Source of the DNA: JANXZS01 sp963797255 | Lineage (GTDB): Bacteria > Acidobacteriota > Terriglobia > Terriglobales > Acidobacteriaceae | Length of the DNA stretch: 64,000 bases | Direction: 5' to 3' | Assembly: GCA_963797255.1 (NCBI GenBank) | Contig: CAWCOV010000037.1 | Span: forward strand, 19,693-83,692 | Part shown: one piece after another, positions 1-9,207 of the stretch | Numbering within the stretch: the first letter of the stretch is position 1 | How the letters are laid out: every line of letters starts with the position of its first letter | The notes under the pieces: model-generated | The model's input: the letters and a program-made list of their open reading frames with translations, nothing else | What the model was told of the DNA's origin: nothing | The model's database searches: none | Program-made: the position numbers and the translations under genes

Positions 1-1
1 G

Positions 2-910
2 CACGCTACTACCTGCATTAACCAAAGCGGAGCAAATGTTAACAGCAGCTCGAATGTGCTCTTCGATAACGTTTTGGTGCAGTGGAACAGTTGGGGCGGA
101 CTCGGCATTAATAACAGCAACGGGATTACTGTTCAGAACTCCATTGCGAATCACAATGGAGGAGTGGGCTTTGGGGGTTTTCATGACAAGAACGCTCACT
201 ACATTAACAACGAAGCCTCCTATAACAATTGGCGCGGCGCGATGGGCAGTTTCTACGACTGGGGCATGGGCGGTTTAAAGCTAATGGGATTGCACACCGG
301 TACGATTTCGGGTTTACGCGCGGTAGGCAATTACGCTCAGGGCCTGTGGTTTGACACTGACAACAAAAACATCACGATCAGCAACGTACATTTGATCGGA
401 AATAGAGTTGCCAATCTTCAGCTCGAGGCGAACCCGGGACCGATCGCACTTAACAGCAGCGCGTTATGCTCTGGAGATCTCGGTGTAAACGTCATCGATA
501 CCGACCACTTCACAGCGACTGGAAATACCTTCTACGGGAACGGCGGCAATTCAGGAAAGGGTGCGCAGTTCTTCGTTGCCGGTAATCCGGGCGGAAGATA
601 CCAGGTTGATTGGGAGTCTCACTCGTCGTACACGCTACACACCCAGAACACCACGCTGAAGAACAACATCATGCAAAGCAGCGGTAGTGGCCAAAACGTG
701 TTCAAGACCTACTTGTCCAGCGGCGACTTCAGCCACTTTACGACGAACTTCACTGGCTCTGGCAACCACTGGTACGATTCAACTTCAACGAATAAATTTG
801 CTATGCCTGCGGGTCACACAACCAACCTTAAGGGCTGGCAAGCAGCTGTGCGCGATGACTATTCTTCCTACTGGGGGTACTCTTCCTCGGCTGCCGGCGC
901 TTGCAAATAG
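2..910 (+). CDS. right-handed parallel beta-helix protein, C-terminal part
   Basis: The frame is open from base 2, so the gene begins before the window and only about 302 C-terminal residues are present. The sequence is rich in Asn, Gly and Ser with recurring short strands (IANHNGG, NEASYNN, NITISNVHLIGN, TLKNNIM) at roughly 22-25 residue spacing. This is the pattern of pectate-lyase-like parallel beta-helix (PbH1, NosD-like) domains. Such proteins in Acidobacteriota are usually secreted and either cleave or bind polysaccharide, but no catalytic residues can be assigned here. The protein ends in AAGACK just after the last turns. It is followed by a perfect 15-bp hairpin. The fold call is good; the enzymatic role is unknown. 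Confidence 0.7.
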   Translation, partial: HATTCINQSGANVNSSSNVLFDNVLVQWNSWGGLGINNSNGITVQNSIANHNGGVGFGGFHDKNAHYINNEASYNNWRGAMGSFYDWGMGGLKLMGLHTGTISGLRAVGNYAQGLWFDTDNKNITISNVHLIGNRVANLQLEANPGPIALNSSALCSGDLGVNVIDTDHFTATGNTFYGNGGNSGKGAQFFVAGNPGGRYQVDWESHSSYTLHTQNTTLKNNIMQSSGSGQNVFKTYLSSGDFSHFTTNFTGSGNHWYDSTSTNKFAMPAGHTTNLKGWQAAVRDDYSSYWGYSSSAAGACK

Positions 911-955
911 CACCGTTGGAAAGGTAATCGTCATTCACCTGCTAGCTTTAGAAAC

Positions 956-992
956 ATCGGGGTCCGTTGAGTATCAGTCAACGGACCCCGAT
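956..992 (+). terminator. perfect 15-bp inverted repeat behind the beta-helix gene
   Basis: The arm at 956-970 and the arm at 978-992 are exact reverse complements around the 7-base loop GTATCAG. It lies 46 bases after the stop codon at 910, where a transcription terminator is expected. No T-run follows on either strand, so it could work as a factor-assisted terminator or an mRNA-stabilising hairpin instead. Confidence 0.6.
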
Positions 993-1359
993 CTATTGAG
1001 CCGATCACTTGTCAGCATCGCACCCCTCGATTGAATATCCTCACAACGCCGCAAAGATTCAGGGCCTAATACTTTAGGCGCTGATTTCACTGTTGCCCTG
1101 GCTCGACCAATCTTTTCCATCCTCTTAGTTAGAGTTGCGAACGCTCACGTATGGCGGGCGCGCAACATTATCCCGTCGCGGGGAACTGCTCGTTCTCTGA
1201 TGACGAGACAATCGCAGTTGAACTCCCCATTTAGACTTTGAAGATGGGCCCAATCGACGACTGGTTAGGCACATGTTTTGCCTTGGCATCAAGTGACGGG
1301 CACCCGTATCATTGTGCAATCGATAATTGAGTCTGGAGCACGATCCGTTGCGAGAGAAA
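993..1359. other. intergenic region before the DUF3604 operon
   Basis: No credible gene is seen here. The short reading frames on both strands lack family resemblance or a start with a ribosome site. It should contain the promoter of the lipoprotein gene that follows, but I could not pick out clear -35/-10 boxes. Confidence 0.4.
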
Positions 1360-3237
1360 ATGGCGATGCGCAAGATGACACGGTTCTGTCTGGTCGTAAC
1401 CATTGCTGGCGTTACGTTCTTTACAGTGGGCTGCAATAAGCGACCTACGGACACTCAGGCGAGTCAACCTCAGCCCAGCCAATCCGCGGCCACGCGGCCT
1501 CCCCGTAATCCATTGAAAAACGCATATTTTGGAGACCTCCACCTCCACAGTGGCTATTCCATGGACGCCTTCGCCCTGGGCACCAGAACCACGCCAGATG
1601 ATGCCTATCGCTACGCGATGGGAGAGACGGTCGAGTATTTCGGTAAGCCGCAGAAGCGTATGGCGCCGCTCGATTTTCTTGCGCTCACCGATCACGCCGA
1701 ATATCTTGGTGTAGCACCACAAACAGTCGATCCGAACGGCCCATTCGCAAAGACCGACTGGTACAGCACGATGACGAGCAAGGATCCAGCAGTTTCGGCT
1801 GCGGCTTTTCATAAGGTAGTCGGGACCTTTGTAAGTAACAAACCGCTGCCCGAGTTTTCTGATCCCAAGTTGCTTCGTTCGACGTGGGATCTTTACACGG
1901 CAGTCGCCGAAAAATACAACAATCCCGGGAAATTCACATCCTTCATCGCATTTGAATGGACGTCAGCGCCGGAATTCCAAAATCTTCACCGCTGTGTGAT
2001 CTTTGCGGACAAGGGGCCAGCAATTCCCTATTCGGCCTTCGACTCGTTGGATCCCGAAAATCTTTGGCGTTACCTGGAACAACAGCGCAAGCAGGGCCTT
2101 GAAGTTATAGCTGTTCCACATAATGGGAACGCAAGCAACGGCATGATGTTCAGCACGCGCGACATGTCAGGTAAGCCGATCACGAAGGATTACGCAGAGC
2201 GTCGCATGATGAACGAACCGCTGGCCGAGATCATCCAGGGCAAAGGGCAGAGCGATACCAGTCCTGCGCTTTCGCCCACCGATGAATTCGCCAATTTTGA
2301 AATGTGGAAGTATTTGATTGGCACCTCCACTCCGGCTAAATCAGCGACTGGAAGCTATATACGGCAGGCTTACGGGGTAGGACAGCAGTTGCAGGAGACG
2401 TTAGGCGTCAATCCGTTTAAGTATGGCATCGAGGCTGGTACTGATTTCCACTCGGCACTTTCTTCGACGGAAGCGAGCAACTACCCGGGTTCCCATGGAT
2501 ATCAGGATAACGATCCAAAGAGGGTTATCAGCGCGACCACGTCGGTTGGCGGCGAACCACCAACAGCACTGGGATCTGGAGGACTAACCGGAGTCTGGGC
2601 AGAAGAGAATACTCGCGAAGCATTGTTCGCCGCCATGAAACGCAAGGAGACCTTTGGGACTTCCGGAGTTCGCATCAAGGTCCGCATGTTTGCCGGCTGG
2701 AATTACCCCAAGGACATTACGCGTGACGGAGATTGGGTGAAGACGGCTTACGATGGCGGCGTGCCTATGGGTGGAGATTTGCCCGTACAGGCAGCAACGA
2801 CATCGCCTACGTTTATACTCCACGCGATCAAGGATCCAAACAGCGGTAACCTCGATCGCATACAGATCGTAAAGATCACGACGAAGAACGGGAAGAGCCA
2901 GGAAAAGGTCTTCGACGTTTTATGGAGCGACGAACGCAAGGTTGATCCGAAGACAGGAAAACTTCCTGCGGTGGGAAATACGGTTGATATCAAAAACGCG
3001 ACTTATACCAATTCCATTGGAGCCACGGAATTGGTAGGTCAGTGGACTGATCCCGCTTTCGATCCAAAAGCCAGCGCAACCTATTACGCCCGCGTGCTTG
3101 AGATCCCAACCCCTCGCTGGTCAACGTATTGGGCTGCCAAGTTGGGAGTACCGCCCAACCCGACGGTGCCGGCCACGGTTCAGCAGCGAGCCTGGACTTC
3201 ACCGATCTGGTATACACCTGCCAGCCAGAAGAATTAA
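1360..3237 (+). CDS. DUF3604 lipoprotein (PHP-like metal-dependent fold)
   Basis: A predicted lipoprotein of about 625 residues. The start ATG at 1360 has GAGAG just upstream and gives a charged N-terminus, a hydrophobic stretch and the lipobox FFTVGC; an upstream TTG at 1327 is less likely. The body opens with FGDLHLHSGYSMDAF, where HxH resembles the first metal motif of PHP phosphoesterases. Further likely ligands lie in LTDHAEYLG, PHNGN and GIEAGTDFHS. This matches DUF3604, whose substrate is not established. The gene heads an operon: the PPIase gene starts 9 bases after its stop and a HupE/UreJ gene follows. Inferred location is the cell envelope, facing the periplasm. Family assignment is confident; the function is unknown. 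Confidence 0.88.
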   Translation: MAMRKMTRFCLVVTIAGVTFFTVGCNKRPTDTQASQPQPSQSAATRPPRNPLKNAYFGDLHLHSGYSMDAFALGTRTTPDDAYRYAMGETVEYFGKPQKRMAPLDFLALTDHAEYLGVAPQTVDPNGPFAKTDWYSTMTSKDPAVSAAAFHKVVGTFVSNKPLPEFSDPKLLRSTWDLYTAVAEKYNNPGKFTSFIAFEWTSAPEFQNLHRCVIFADKGPAIPYSAFDSLDPENLWRYLEQQRKQGLEVIAVPHNGNASNGMMFSTRDMSGKPITKDYAERRMMNEPLAEIIQGKGQSDTSPALSPTDEFANFEMWKYLIGTSTPAKSATGSYIRQAYGVGQQLQETLGVNPFKYGIEAGTDFHSALSSTEASNYPGSHGYQDNDPKRVISATTSVGGEPPTALGSGGLTGVWAEENTREALFAAMKRKETFGTSGVRIKVRMFAGWNYPKDITRDGDWVKTAYDGGVPMGGDLPVQAATTSPTFILHAIKDPNSGNLDRIQIVKITTKNGKSQEKVFDVLWSDERKVDPKTGKLPAVGNTVDIKNATYTNSIGATELVGQWTDPAFDPKASATYYARVLEIPTPRWSTYWAAKLGVPPNPTVPATVQQRAWTSPIWYTPASQKN

Positions 3238-3246
3238 CGTGTTCCG

Positions 3247-4236
3247 ATGAAGTCAGACACGTCCGCTCTGGAAGAAGTGCAGTCCAAGGCTGAATCAAGT
3301 GGGCTGCACGTATCTCCGTCGACAACTCGAGCGAGATGGCTGCGCGAACCGCTTGTTCACTTCCTGTTGATAGGAGCAGTTCTATTCTCTGTTTCCAGCT
3401 ACATGAACCGCGGCCATTCGAGCAACACTTCTTACAGAATTCGGCTGACAGAGGCAGATCTCAATCAGCTCGAATTGTTTTACATGTCCCAATGGCATCG
3501 TTCGCCGACACCCGAGGAGTTTTCACGCTTGGTGGAAGACAGGGTTCGCGATGAGGTTCTCTACCGTGAAGCACTCGGCATGGGGCTGGACAAGGATGAC
3601 ACGATCGTCAAACGGCGTATGGCTCAGAAAATGGAATTCCTGTCTGAAAATGTGGCCAACTCGCACGCACCCAGCCAAACGGAACTAAATAGTTGGTATG
3701 AAAAGAACAAGCAGCGCTTCGCCCAGCCTGGCAAACTGACGTTTCGGCATCTCTACTTCTCACCGGATCATCGCGGCGATCAAACCATGGCTGATGCGAA
3801 GGCAGCGCTGAAGCAACTGGCGAATCAGCCGGAGAACGCGCGCGTTGCCTCTCTATTTGGCGATCGCTTCATGCTGCAGAACAAATATGAGAATAGCTCT
3901 TCCGACGATCTCGCGAAGGACTTCGGGGCCGATTTCGCGGAATCGGTCTTCAAACTTAAACCAGGTTCATGGCAAGGACCATTACAATCCGGCTATGGAT
4001 TGCACCTTGTCTTTATCGAGTCAATTACTCCGGGACGAGTTCCCTCGGTCGATGAAGTCGCGATTGATGTGAAGACTGCATGGCTTGCAGAGCAGCGGAA
4101 AAACGAATGGGACAAAGCATACCAAACCATGCGAGGCAAGTATGAAGTTGAGCTTCCCGCTAAGACGCCTATGGATTCCAAGGCCATTGCGCCAGTTGCA
4201 AAGCCTGTTCCTCTTCCATCGGAGGGAGTGCGGTGA
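3247..4236 (+). CDS. membrane-anchored parvulin-type peptidyl-prolyl isomerase
   Basis: A 329-residue protein with one N-terminal membrane segment (about residues 36-53, PLVHFLLIGAVLFSVSSY), an SurA/PpiC-like helical region and a C-terminal rotamase domain (about 155-275). The rotamase part shows FRHLYFSPDHRG near its start and GSWQGPLQSGYGLHLVFI near its end, the usual parvulin signatures. It would catalyse prolyl cis-trans isomerisation or act as a chaperone on exported proteins in the periplasm. It sits between the DUF3604 and HupE/UreJ genes (9 bases after the former, 74 before the latter). This suggests it helps fold the products of the same operon, an inference from order only. Confidence 0.88.
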   Translation: MKSDTSALEEVQSKAESSGLHVSPSTTRARWLREPLVHFLLIGAVLFSVSSYMNRGHSSNTSYRIRLTEADLNQLELFYMSQWHRSPTPEEFSRLVEDRVRDEVLYREALGMGLDKDDTIVKRRMAQKMEFLSENVANSHAPSQTELNSWYEKNKQRFAQPGKLTFRHLYFSPDHRGDQTMADAKAALKQLANQPENARVASLFGDRFMLQNKYENSSSDDLAKDFGADFAESVFKLKPGSWQGPLQSGYGLHLVFIESITPGRVPSVDEVAIDVKTAWLAEQRKNEWDKAYQTMRGKYEVELPAKTPMDSKAIAPVAKPVPLPSEGVR

Positions 4237-4310
4237 ACCTTGAAAGCCACGCCGACTCTCGTCGCGTAACACGATGCCGGTGGAAGCTTGTTAGACTGGA
4301 GTTCTATTCT

Positions 4311-4931
4311 ATGAACGACGCCCTCAGGCTCTCGCGAATACCAGCAGTTTCGTTCGCCATCAGCGTGCTTCTCCTAACAACAATGCCAGCACACGCGCAT
4401 CTGAATTCAACTGGCATGGGGCCTGCTTACGACGGTGTTGTTCACTTCTTCATGAGTCCCGAAGATATTGCCGCGGTGCTTGCATTGGCGCTGTTTTCTG
4501 GTCTTCGTGGTCCGGAATTCGGTCGCCGAACGCTCTTCGTGTTGCCGTTGGCGTGGTTTGCTGGAGGTCTAGTCGGCCTGTTTTCATCGACGTGGGGTGG
4601 AAGCGCGGCGCTCTCTGCTCTTTGGCTCCTCCTACTTGGGGGATTGCTCGCGTTCAATGCCAGGACTTCTTTGAAGTTGCTGACCGCTCTTGCGGCGCTG
4701 CTCGGCGCTTATCACGGGTACACCAATGGCGCCGGCATGGGAGATGCCGGTACCGCAATTCTCGCGCTTATTGGTCTATCCTTTGCTGTATTCGCTCTGA
4801 TCGCTCTCGTCTCCGCATTCGTTGTGAGATTGCAGGCTGGATGGGCAAAAATCGCAGTACGGGTGGCCGGAAGCTGGATTGCAGCCAGCGGACTGTTGAT
4901 GCTCGGCTGGGCCGCACGTGCGCACAAATAG
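4311..4931 (+). CDS. HupE/UreJ family membrane protein
   Basis: A 206-residue integral membrane protein. ATG 4311 is preferred over GTG 4233 because it has GGAG about 10 bases upstream and begins directly with a signal-like hydrophobic segment ending in PAHAH. The conserved HxxxG...F region (HLNSTGMGPAYDGVVHFFMS) and about six hydrophobic segments match HupE/UreJ, a family tied to nickel or cobalt uptake in hydrogenase and urease operons. No hydrogenase or urease gene is nearby, so metal transport here is only a family-based guess. As third gene of the DUF3604-PPIase operon it could supply a metal to the DUF3604 protein. Confidence 0.85.
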   Translation: MNDALRLSRIPAVSFAISVLLLTTMPAHAHLNSTGMGPAYDGVVHFFMSPEDIAAVLALALFSGLRGPEFGRRTLFVLPLAWFAGGLVGLFSSTWGGSAALSALWLLLLGGLLAFNARTSLKLLTALAALLGAYHGYTNGAGMGDAGTAILALIGLSFAVFALIALVSAFVVRLQAGWAKIAVRVAGSWIAASGLLMLGWAARAHK

Positions 4932-4939
4932 GCAAAGCT

Positions 4940-4955
4940 ACCTGGCACACCAGGT
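4940..4955 (+). terminator. weak 6-bp hairpin after the HupE/UreJ gene
   Basis: ACCTGG and CCAGGT pair around the loop CACA, 8 bases after the stop. The stem is short and no T-run follows, so terminator function is uncertain. Confidence 0.3.
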
Positions 4956-5017
4956 TGAAATGACAACAAGGAGACTCCTCTTCGGGCATCGAAAGAGGGT
5001 GGTTCGGCAGGCTCTCA

Positions 5018-5248
5018 CTACGTGCGCGGTGACATGGATTGAGAATTCTGCATTGCGGCAAACTCATCCCGCCGTGCATTTCTGATTTTTCGTGCCGCAC
5101 ACTCCGGACATACATCTGTTGACCAAGACTGTATATGCGTGTTCCAGCCCTGTTCCTTGGCCATCTCCCGAACGAGGGCGGCAGAATTGGTAGAGCGTCC
5201 GCGAAAATCTTCCTGGCAAAGATCACAGCGAATTGAGTAGGAAATCAT
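5018..5248 (-). CDS. small two-CxxC zinc-ribbon-like protein
   Basis: A 76-residue protein I do not recognise. It carries CDLC near residue 8 and CPEC near residue 48, the spacing expected for a small treble-clef or zinc-ribbon with four cysteines. The C-terminal third is basic. It begins at ATG 5248 without a clear ribosome site and stands alone between converging neighbours. A role in nucleic-acid or protein binding is only suggested by the metal-site pattern. It could be a chance frame, but the paired CxxC motifs make a real gene more likely. Confidence 0.5.
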   Translation of the reverse strand: MISYSIRCDLCQEDFRGRSTNSAALVREMAKEQGWNTHIQSWSTDVCPECAARKIRNARRDEFAAMQNSQSMSPRT

Positions 5249-5406
5249 GCATACAGTCTAGTGCGGGTTTGGGGCAGCTAGTTCGCATCAGACAGGGGAT
5301 TTTTCATCAGGAATCTCCGAAGGTTCTGCGTGCAGATGGAACTCTTCAGCGCTTGCACGCGTCGGCTTGGATCGCTATTCGACGAACTACTACTTCTTGT
5401 TGCGTT

Positions 5407-6404
5407 TTAGAGGCTTTGTAATACAAGAATCGCAAAAGTGCCCGTCTTGACCTTCGGCCAACCCTTGGAAACAGGCTCAAAATCCGCGGCGGGTAAATAG
5501 ATGCGTTGACTCGCTCCGTCAACTGTCAGTGTGCGGGAGCCTTTCCTGGTTTTCACTGTCTGAGTAATTTCGAACTTGCCCGACTTGTTGCTCGCAATCG
5601 CGAGCGTGCCATCTCCACAACTTACAAATACGTGACCATTCGAAAACGCAGTTCCGTCAATGCCGGCGCCGATGGGAAGAGAGCCTTCAATCTTGCCGTT
5701 CTCCGCGTCCATCACGATGAGCTTTTGTGGATTCCGACAGCCGATGAACAGCTTGTGAGCACTCGCGTCCAATGCTATTCCAACAGGATGTCTTCCGGGC
5801 AGAACGGGCCATTGCGCAGTTACTTTGCGTGCTTTCAGGTCGACAACCGCGACGACGTTCTTGTCCTCAAGATTGATGTAGACCTTGCCGTTGCCATCGG
5901 AAGTAAGGGATTCAGGACCACCACCAAGTTTGATCGGAGGATCGATCTTGCCAGTCTTTGGGGCGACATCGGGGCTGAAAGTGATCAAGGCATTGCCGTC
6001 ACCGGAGGCCACCAAAACACGATCGATGTCGGCATCGTAAATCATGGCGTCAACATCAGGGAGAGCCGCGAGCTTGCCAATCAGCTGGTAGGTTTTGAGA
6101 TCAAAGATAATTATCGATCCCTCGCCTCCACCATCGGTAATGAATCCGCGATTGAGGCGGGGTACAATTGCAATTCCGTGAGCCTGCGTCTGGCCGGTAA
6201 TGTCGGCGATCAGTTTACCTGTGTCGGTATTGATGACTTGCGTATGAGTTCCCCGCGTAACAAAGAGCCGGTGTGTATCGGGGTCCGCCTTTAGATAATC
6301 CCATCCGCCCTACCCACCCATGATGTCTGGGCCGATAACGGAAGCAGCATAAGTGAGAACATCCCGATTGCCATTGCCACTGTAAATAACCTTCGTAACC
6401 GCAT
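5407..6404 (-). pseudogene. YncE-like secreted beta-propeller, one frameshift
   Basis: Adding one base near 6311 restores a 332-residue protein. The N-terminus lies in one frame (ATG 6404, GGAG upstream): MRLRRLFTVAMAIGMFSLML, then PLSAQ, a clear signal peptide. The rest continues in another frame from GGWDYLKADPDTHRLFVTRG to the stop at 5407, through repeated blades such as KVYINLEDKNVVAVVDL and KLFIGCRNPQKLIVMDA. This is the YVTN/YncE propeller family, periplasmic, sometimes linked to iron-regulated genes; its substrate is unknown. As given, the frame stops shortly after the signal peptide. It lies 94 bases downstream of the PepSY gene on the same strand and may belong to that operon. Confidence 0.75.
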
Positions 6405-6498
6405 TCTTGTAGCTCCGTTCTCATACTGCAGTTAAGGCTTCGTTAGGCAGAGTGAAATTACTTGCTTAATAAAAAGGATTGAGGGAATTGAAACCTGC

Positions 6499-7711
6499 TC
6501 AGCTTTTCGCTTGCACTTCTTCGAGCGAACGATCTGCTGCCACCGATAGTCCCGGGGACTTCCGCTTGCGTCCCATTGCTCTCCGGATCGCCATCGAGAG
6601 CCCAGTCCACACGAGGAAGACGGCCCCGAGAGATGCGAGGGCTGCGATCGCCTGTCCGACTAACCCGAATTCCTCGCCTGTATGCGTGAATCGCGCCCAG
6701 GCACGCAGCTTTCGTCCGGCGTTATTATCGCTGAAGCGCTTAACAGTTACGACGTTGCCGCTTTCCCGATTGACTACAAGTTGCGATGCCTGCTCGGGCT
6801 GTCCCCCGACGCTCTTATCGATGGAGATGCCGAGCGTTCGATCCTGAGCAGTCGGGAACAGTGATGGTGATCGACTTCCATCCAGAGACCTGCTGCTTCG
6901 CGACTTGAGCAAGATCATCCAGCGAACGGAATTGAAACTGTGCGGCGGACGGCTCCTCATTCGTGTTCGTGCGGTTAGAACTGTTCCCGCGGGGGCCTCC
7001 CTCTCCCCTGAATCCGGGCGCAGGTGGTTGTGTACCAGTCGCTTTGTAGAGCAGATTGGATGCCCATGGATAAGACATAATCACCCCTGTCAGCACTATG
7101 AAAAACAGCGGGGCTACGGTCCATATGCCAATCACGTTGTGCCAGTTCCATTCGCGTGCTCTGCCCCGGAGTCCGCGGCGGAACAGAAAACGATGCTTCA
7201 GGCTCATGATGTTGAATACCTTCGGAAGCCAAAGATAGAGGCCGGAGACGAGCATGAAGAGGAAGACCAGGTTCCCTGCGCCGGTGATTCCTCGACCTGC
7301 CGCGCTCCGCATGCCCAACCCCAAAGAACGATGCACGCGCTCGACTGCCCCGAAGAACGCCCGCGTGCGCTTCGAGGGCTCACCGATAATCTCACCCGTC
7401 GATGGATGGAGATAGAGCGTCCGCTCGCGTCCAAACCGCGCTTCAACAGGCGCCTTCCCGCTGTTGTGCAGAATCAGTTCTGAAGGAACACCCTGGCCAT
7501 CACGCTTGAGCGCCGCAAGCATGGAATCAAGGGATGCCTGTTGGGATGAGTCGGACTGTCCCTGCAGAATTGCTGGAGTGTCTGCCCAGCCATTGATCTG
7601 CCTTTCAAATGCAAGCAGGATCCCGGTGACAGACATGGCAAGGATCACGAGACCTGCCACGCATCCTAATGTGAGGTGAATCCAGAAAATAAGGGTGCGA
7701 ACCGCCTTCAT
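6499..7711 (-). pseudogene. PepSY-associated TM protein, one frameshift
   Basis: Start ATG 7711 follows GGAGG at a good distance. The first frame runs through FWIHLTLGCVAGLVILAMS, GRERTLYLHPSTGEI, WNWHNVIGIWTVAPLFFIV and on to ITITVP. The protein then continues in a second frame (TAQDRTLGISIDKSVGGQ) to the last membrane segment GQAIAALASLGAVFLVWTG and a basic tail ending QAKS at 6499. The join is at about 6853, where one C too many in a CCC run (minus strand) breaks the frame; removing it gives 403 residues with four membrane segments. This is the PepSY-TM (PiuB-like) family, inner membrane, often associated with iron or siderophore reduction. It is downstream of a two-component system. Confidence 0.8.
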
Positions 7712-7734
7712 GCATTGACCTCCATACAGCAAAA

Positions 7735-9207
7735 TCAGTATGAACGGTGGGTACCTGATTCAGCAAAATCAATATGAACGGTGTACCTGAAAGCAGTCTG
7801 AAAGCGCCTAGGAAATGTGGGGATCTTTCGTGGCCTGGAGGTGCACGTCGAAGGAAGTTCCGTTCCCGATTTCGCTCGGACTGAGATCGTGCCACCGTGT
7901 CGCTGGACGATCTGAGAGGCGAGCGATAGGCCGAGCCCAGCGCCTCCCTCGGCCCTGGAACGCACCTTGTCAGCACGCCAGAACCTGTCAAAGACTTGAG
8001 GCAACGCCGCCTCTTCGATACCGATTCCCGTGTCCCGCACGGTTACTTTGATATACGGATCACTCTCATGGATAGCAAGATGGATTGAACCCGCTTCGGT
8101 GTACTTGATCGCGTTGTCGAGCAGAATGAGAAAAAGTCTTCGAAGTTCTGTGCCTTCGCCGAGAACTCGGATCTCATGGTCGGGGAGAGTTGCACTCAAC
8201 GTGAGACACTTCTCACCGGCTGACGGCGTCAACTCCGTGACCAGGTCTCGAAGCAGTTCCGTGAGATCTACCGGCGTCAGTTCAGTATGTCGCTGGCGTG
8301 CGTCCCCGCGCGCAAGGTCGAGAAGGTTCTCAATCAGCCTGGACATGTGCCGCGCTTCTCGAACAATTTTGCGGAGGACTTCAGCGAGTTCTTCTCGAGA
8401 CCGCTCCCGTCGGAGCGACACCTCGCCGGCAGTCATGATGAGCGCGAGCGGAGCACGAAGTTCATGAGAAGCATCGGCTGTGAATCGTTCAATAGACCGG
8501 AAACCCCCTTCGATTCGCGACAACATGGCATTCAACGTTCGCGCCAGTCGCGTCACTTCATCATCAGTAGGAGGAACCCGGAGGCGCGTCGCCAGATCGG
8601 TTGGATCGATTGCCTCAGCTTCGCTTCTGATCTGTTCGATAGGAGCCAGGGCGCGCCGGCTTATCCAGTAACCCGCCGTCGTTGTGATGAGCAATGCAAG
8701 GGGTATCAACAGCATGAGGTAAAGAGAGTACTCACGAAGCGATCTCATCACGTCACGAAGCGGCTCGATAACATGAATCGTTAAGAGTCTGCCTTTGACA
8801 ACTACGCGTTGACTCGCCACGCGAACTGGCCAACCATGCCCGCGTACGGTCGTAATCGACACTGAGCCATCGGACGGGCCCGCATCCAGTATCGGTACAC
8901 GGTGAGAGCTCAATACATCCGATTCATAAAGAATGCCCGATTCATCCGTGATCTGCACAAACAACCCAACCACCGACGACTCTGCCGAATTCGCAAATGC
9001 TTTTGTGAACTGATCGCGACTGTTGAGCGAATGGCTCTGGATGAAAGGGACGACCGTCGCTACTTCATATCCAAGATCGCGATCAATCCCGTGGTACATA
9101 CTCACTTTCATGGCGAACCAGCTTCCGCCCGCGAATATCGCGACGATAATCGCGAGGCTAAGAAAGTACCAGGCGGTGAGTCGAGCTTGTATCGTCAGGC
9201 TCTTCAA
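7735..9207 (-). CDS. sensor histidine kinase (HAMP, HisKA, HATPase), frameshifted tail
   Basis: The kinase partner of the response regulator, overlapping it by four bases (ATGA). It has an N-terminal membrane segment (about 11-32), a periplasmic sensor region, a second membrane segment (about 163-187), HAMP, a HisKA domain with the phospho-acceptor in FTADASHELRAPLALI, and HATPase N, G1 and G2 motifs (LLDNAIKYT, DTGIGI, GGAGLGLSL). The last about 40 residues read as nonsense (PSTCTSRPRK...). One extra base near 7873 would give a normal end, EIGNGTSFDVHL..., and a stop at 7808 (466 residues). Only the non-catalytic tail is affected. The signal is unknown. Confidence 0.9.
   Translation of the reverse strand: MKSLTIQARLTAWYFLSLAIIVAIFAGGSWFAMKVSMYHGIDRDLGYEVATVVPFIQSHSLNSRDQFTKAFANSAESSVVGLFVQITDESGILYESDVLSSHRVPILDAGPSDGSVSITTVRGHGWPVRVASQRVVVKGRLLTIHVIEPLRDVMRSLREYSLYLMLLIPLALLITTTAGYWISRRALAPIEQIRSEAEAIDPTDLATRLRVPPTDDEVTRLARTLNAMLSRIEGGFRSIERFTADASHELRAPLALIMTAGEVSLRRERSREELAEVLRKIVREARHMSRLIENLLDLARGDARQRHTELTPVDLTELLRDLVTELTPSAGEKCLTLSATLPDHEIRVLGEGTELRRLFLILLDNAIKYTEAGSIHLAIHESDPYIKVTVRDTGIGIEEAALPQVFDRFWRADKVRSRAEGGAGLGLSLASQIVQRHGGTISVRAKSGTELPSTCTSRPRKIPTFPRRFQTAFRYTVHIDFAESGTHRSY

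Noticed and set aside
5506..6294. Plus-strand frame of 262 codons
   Set aside because: Antisense to the YncE-like propeller whose blades are clear on the minus strand.
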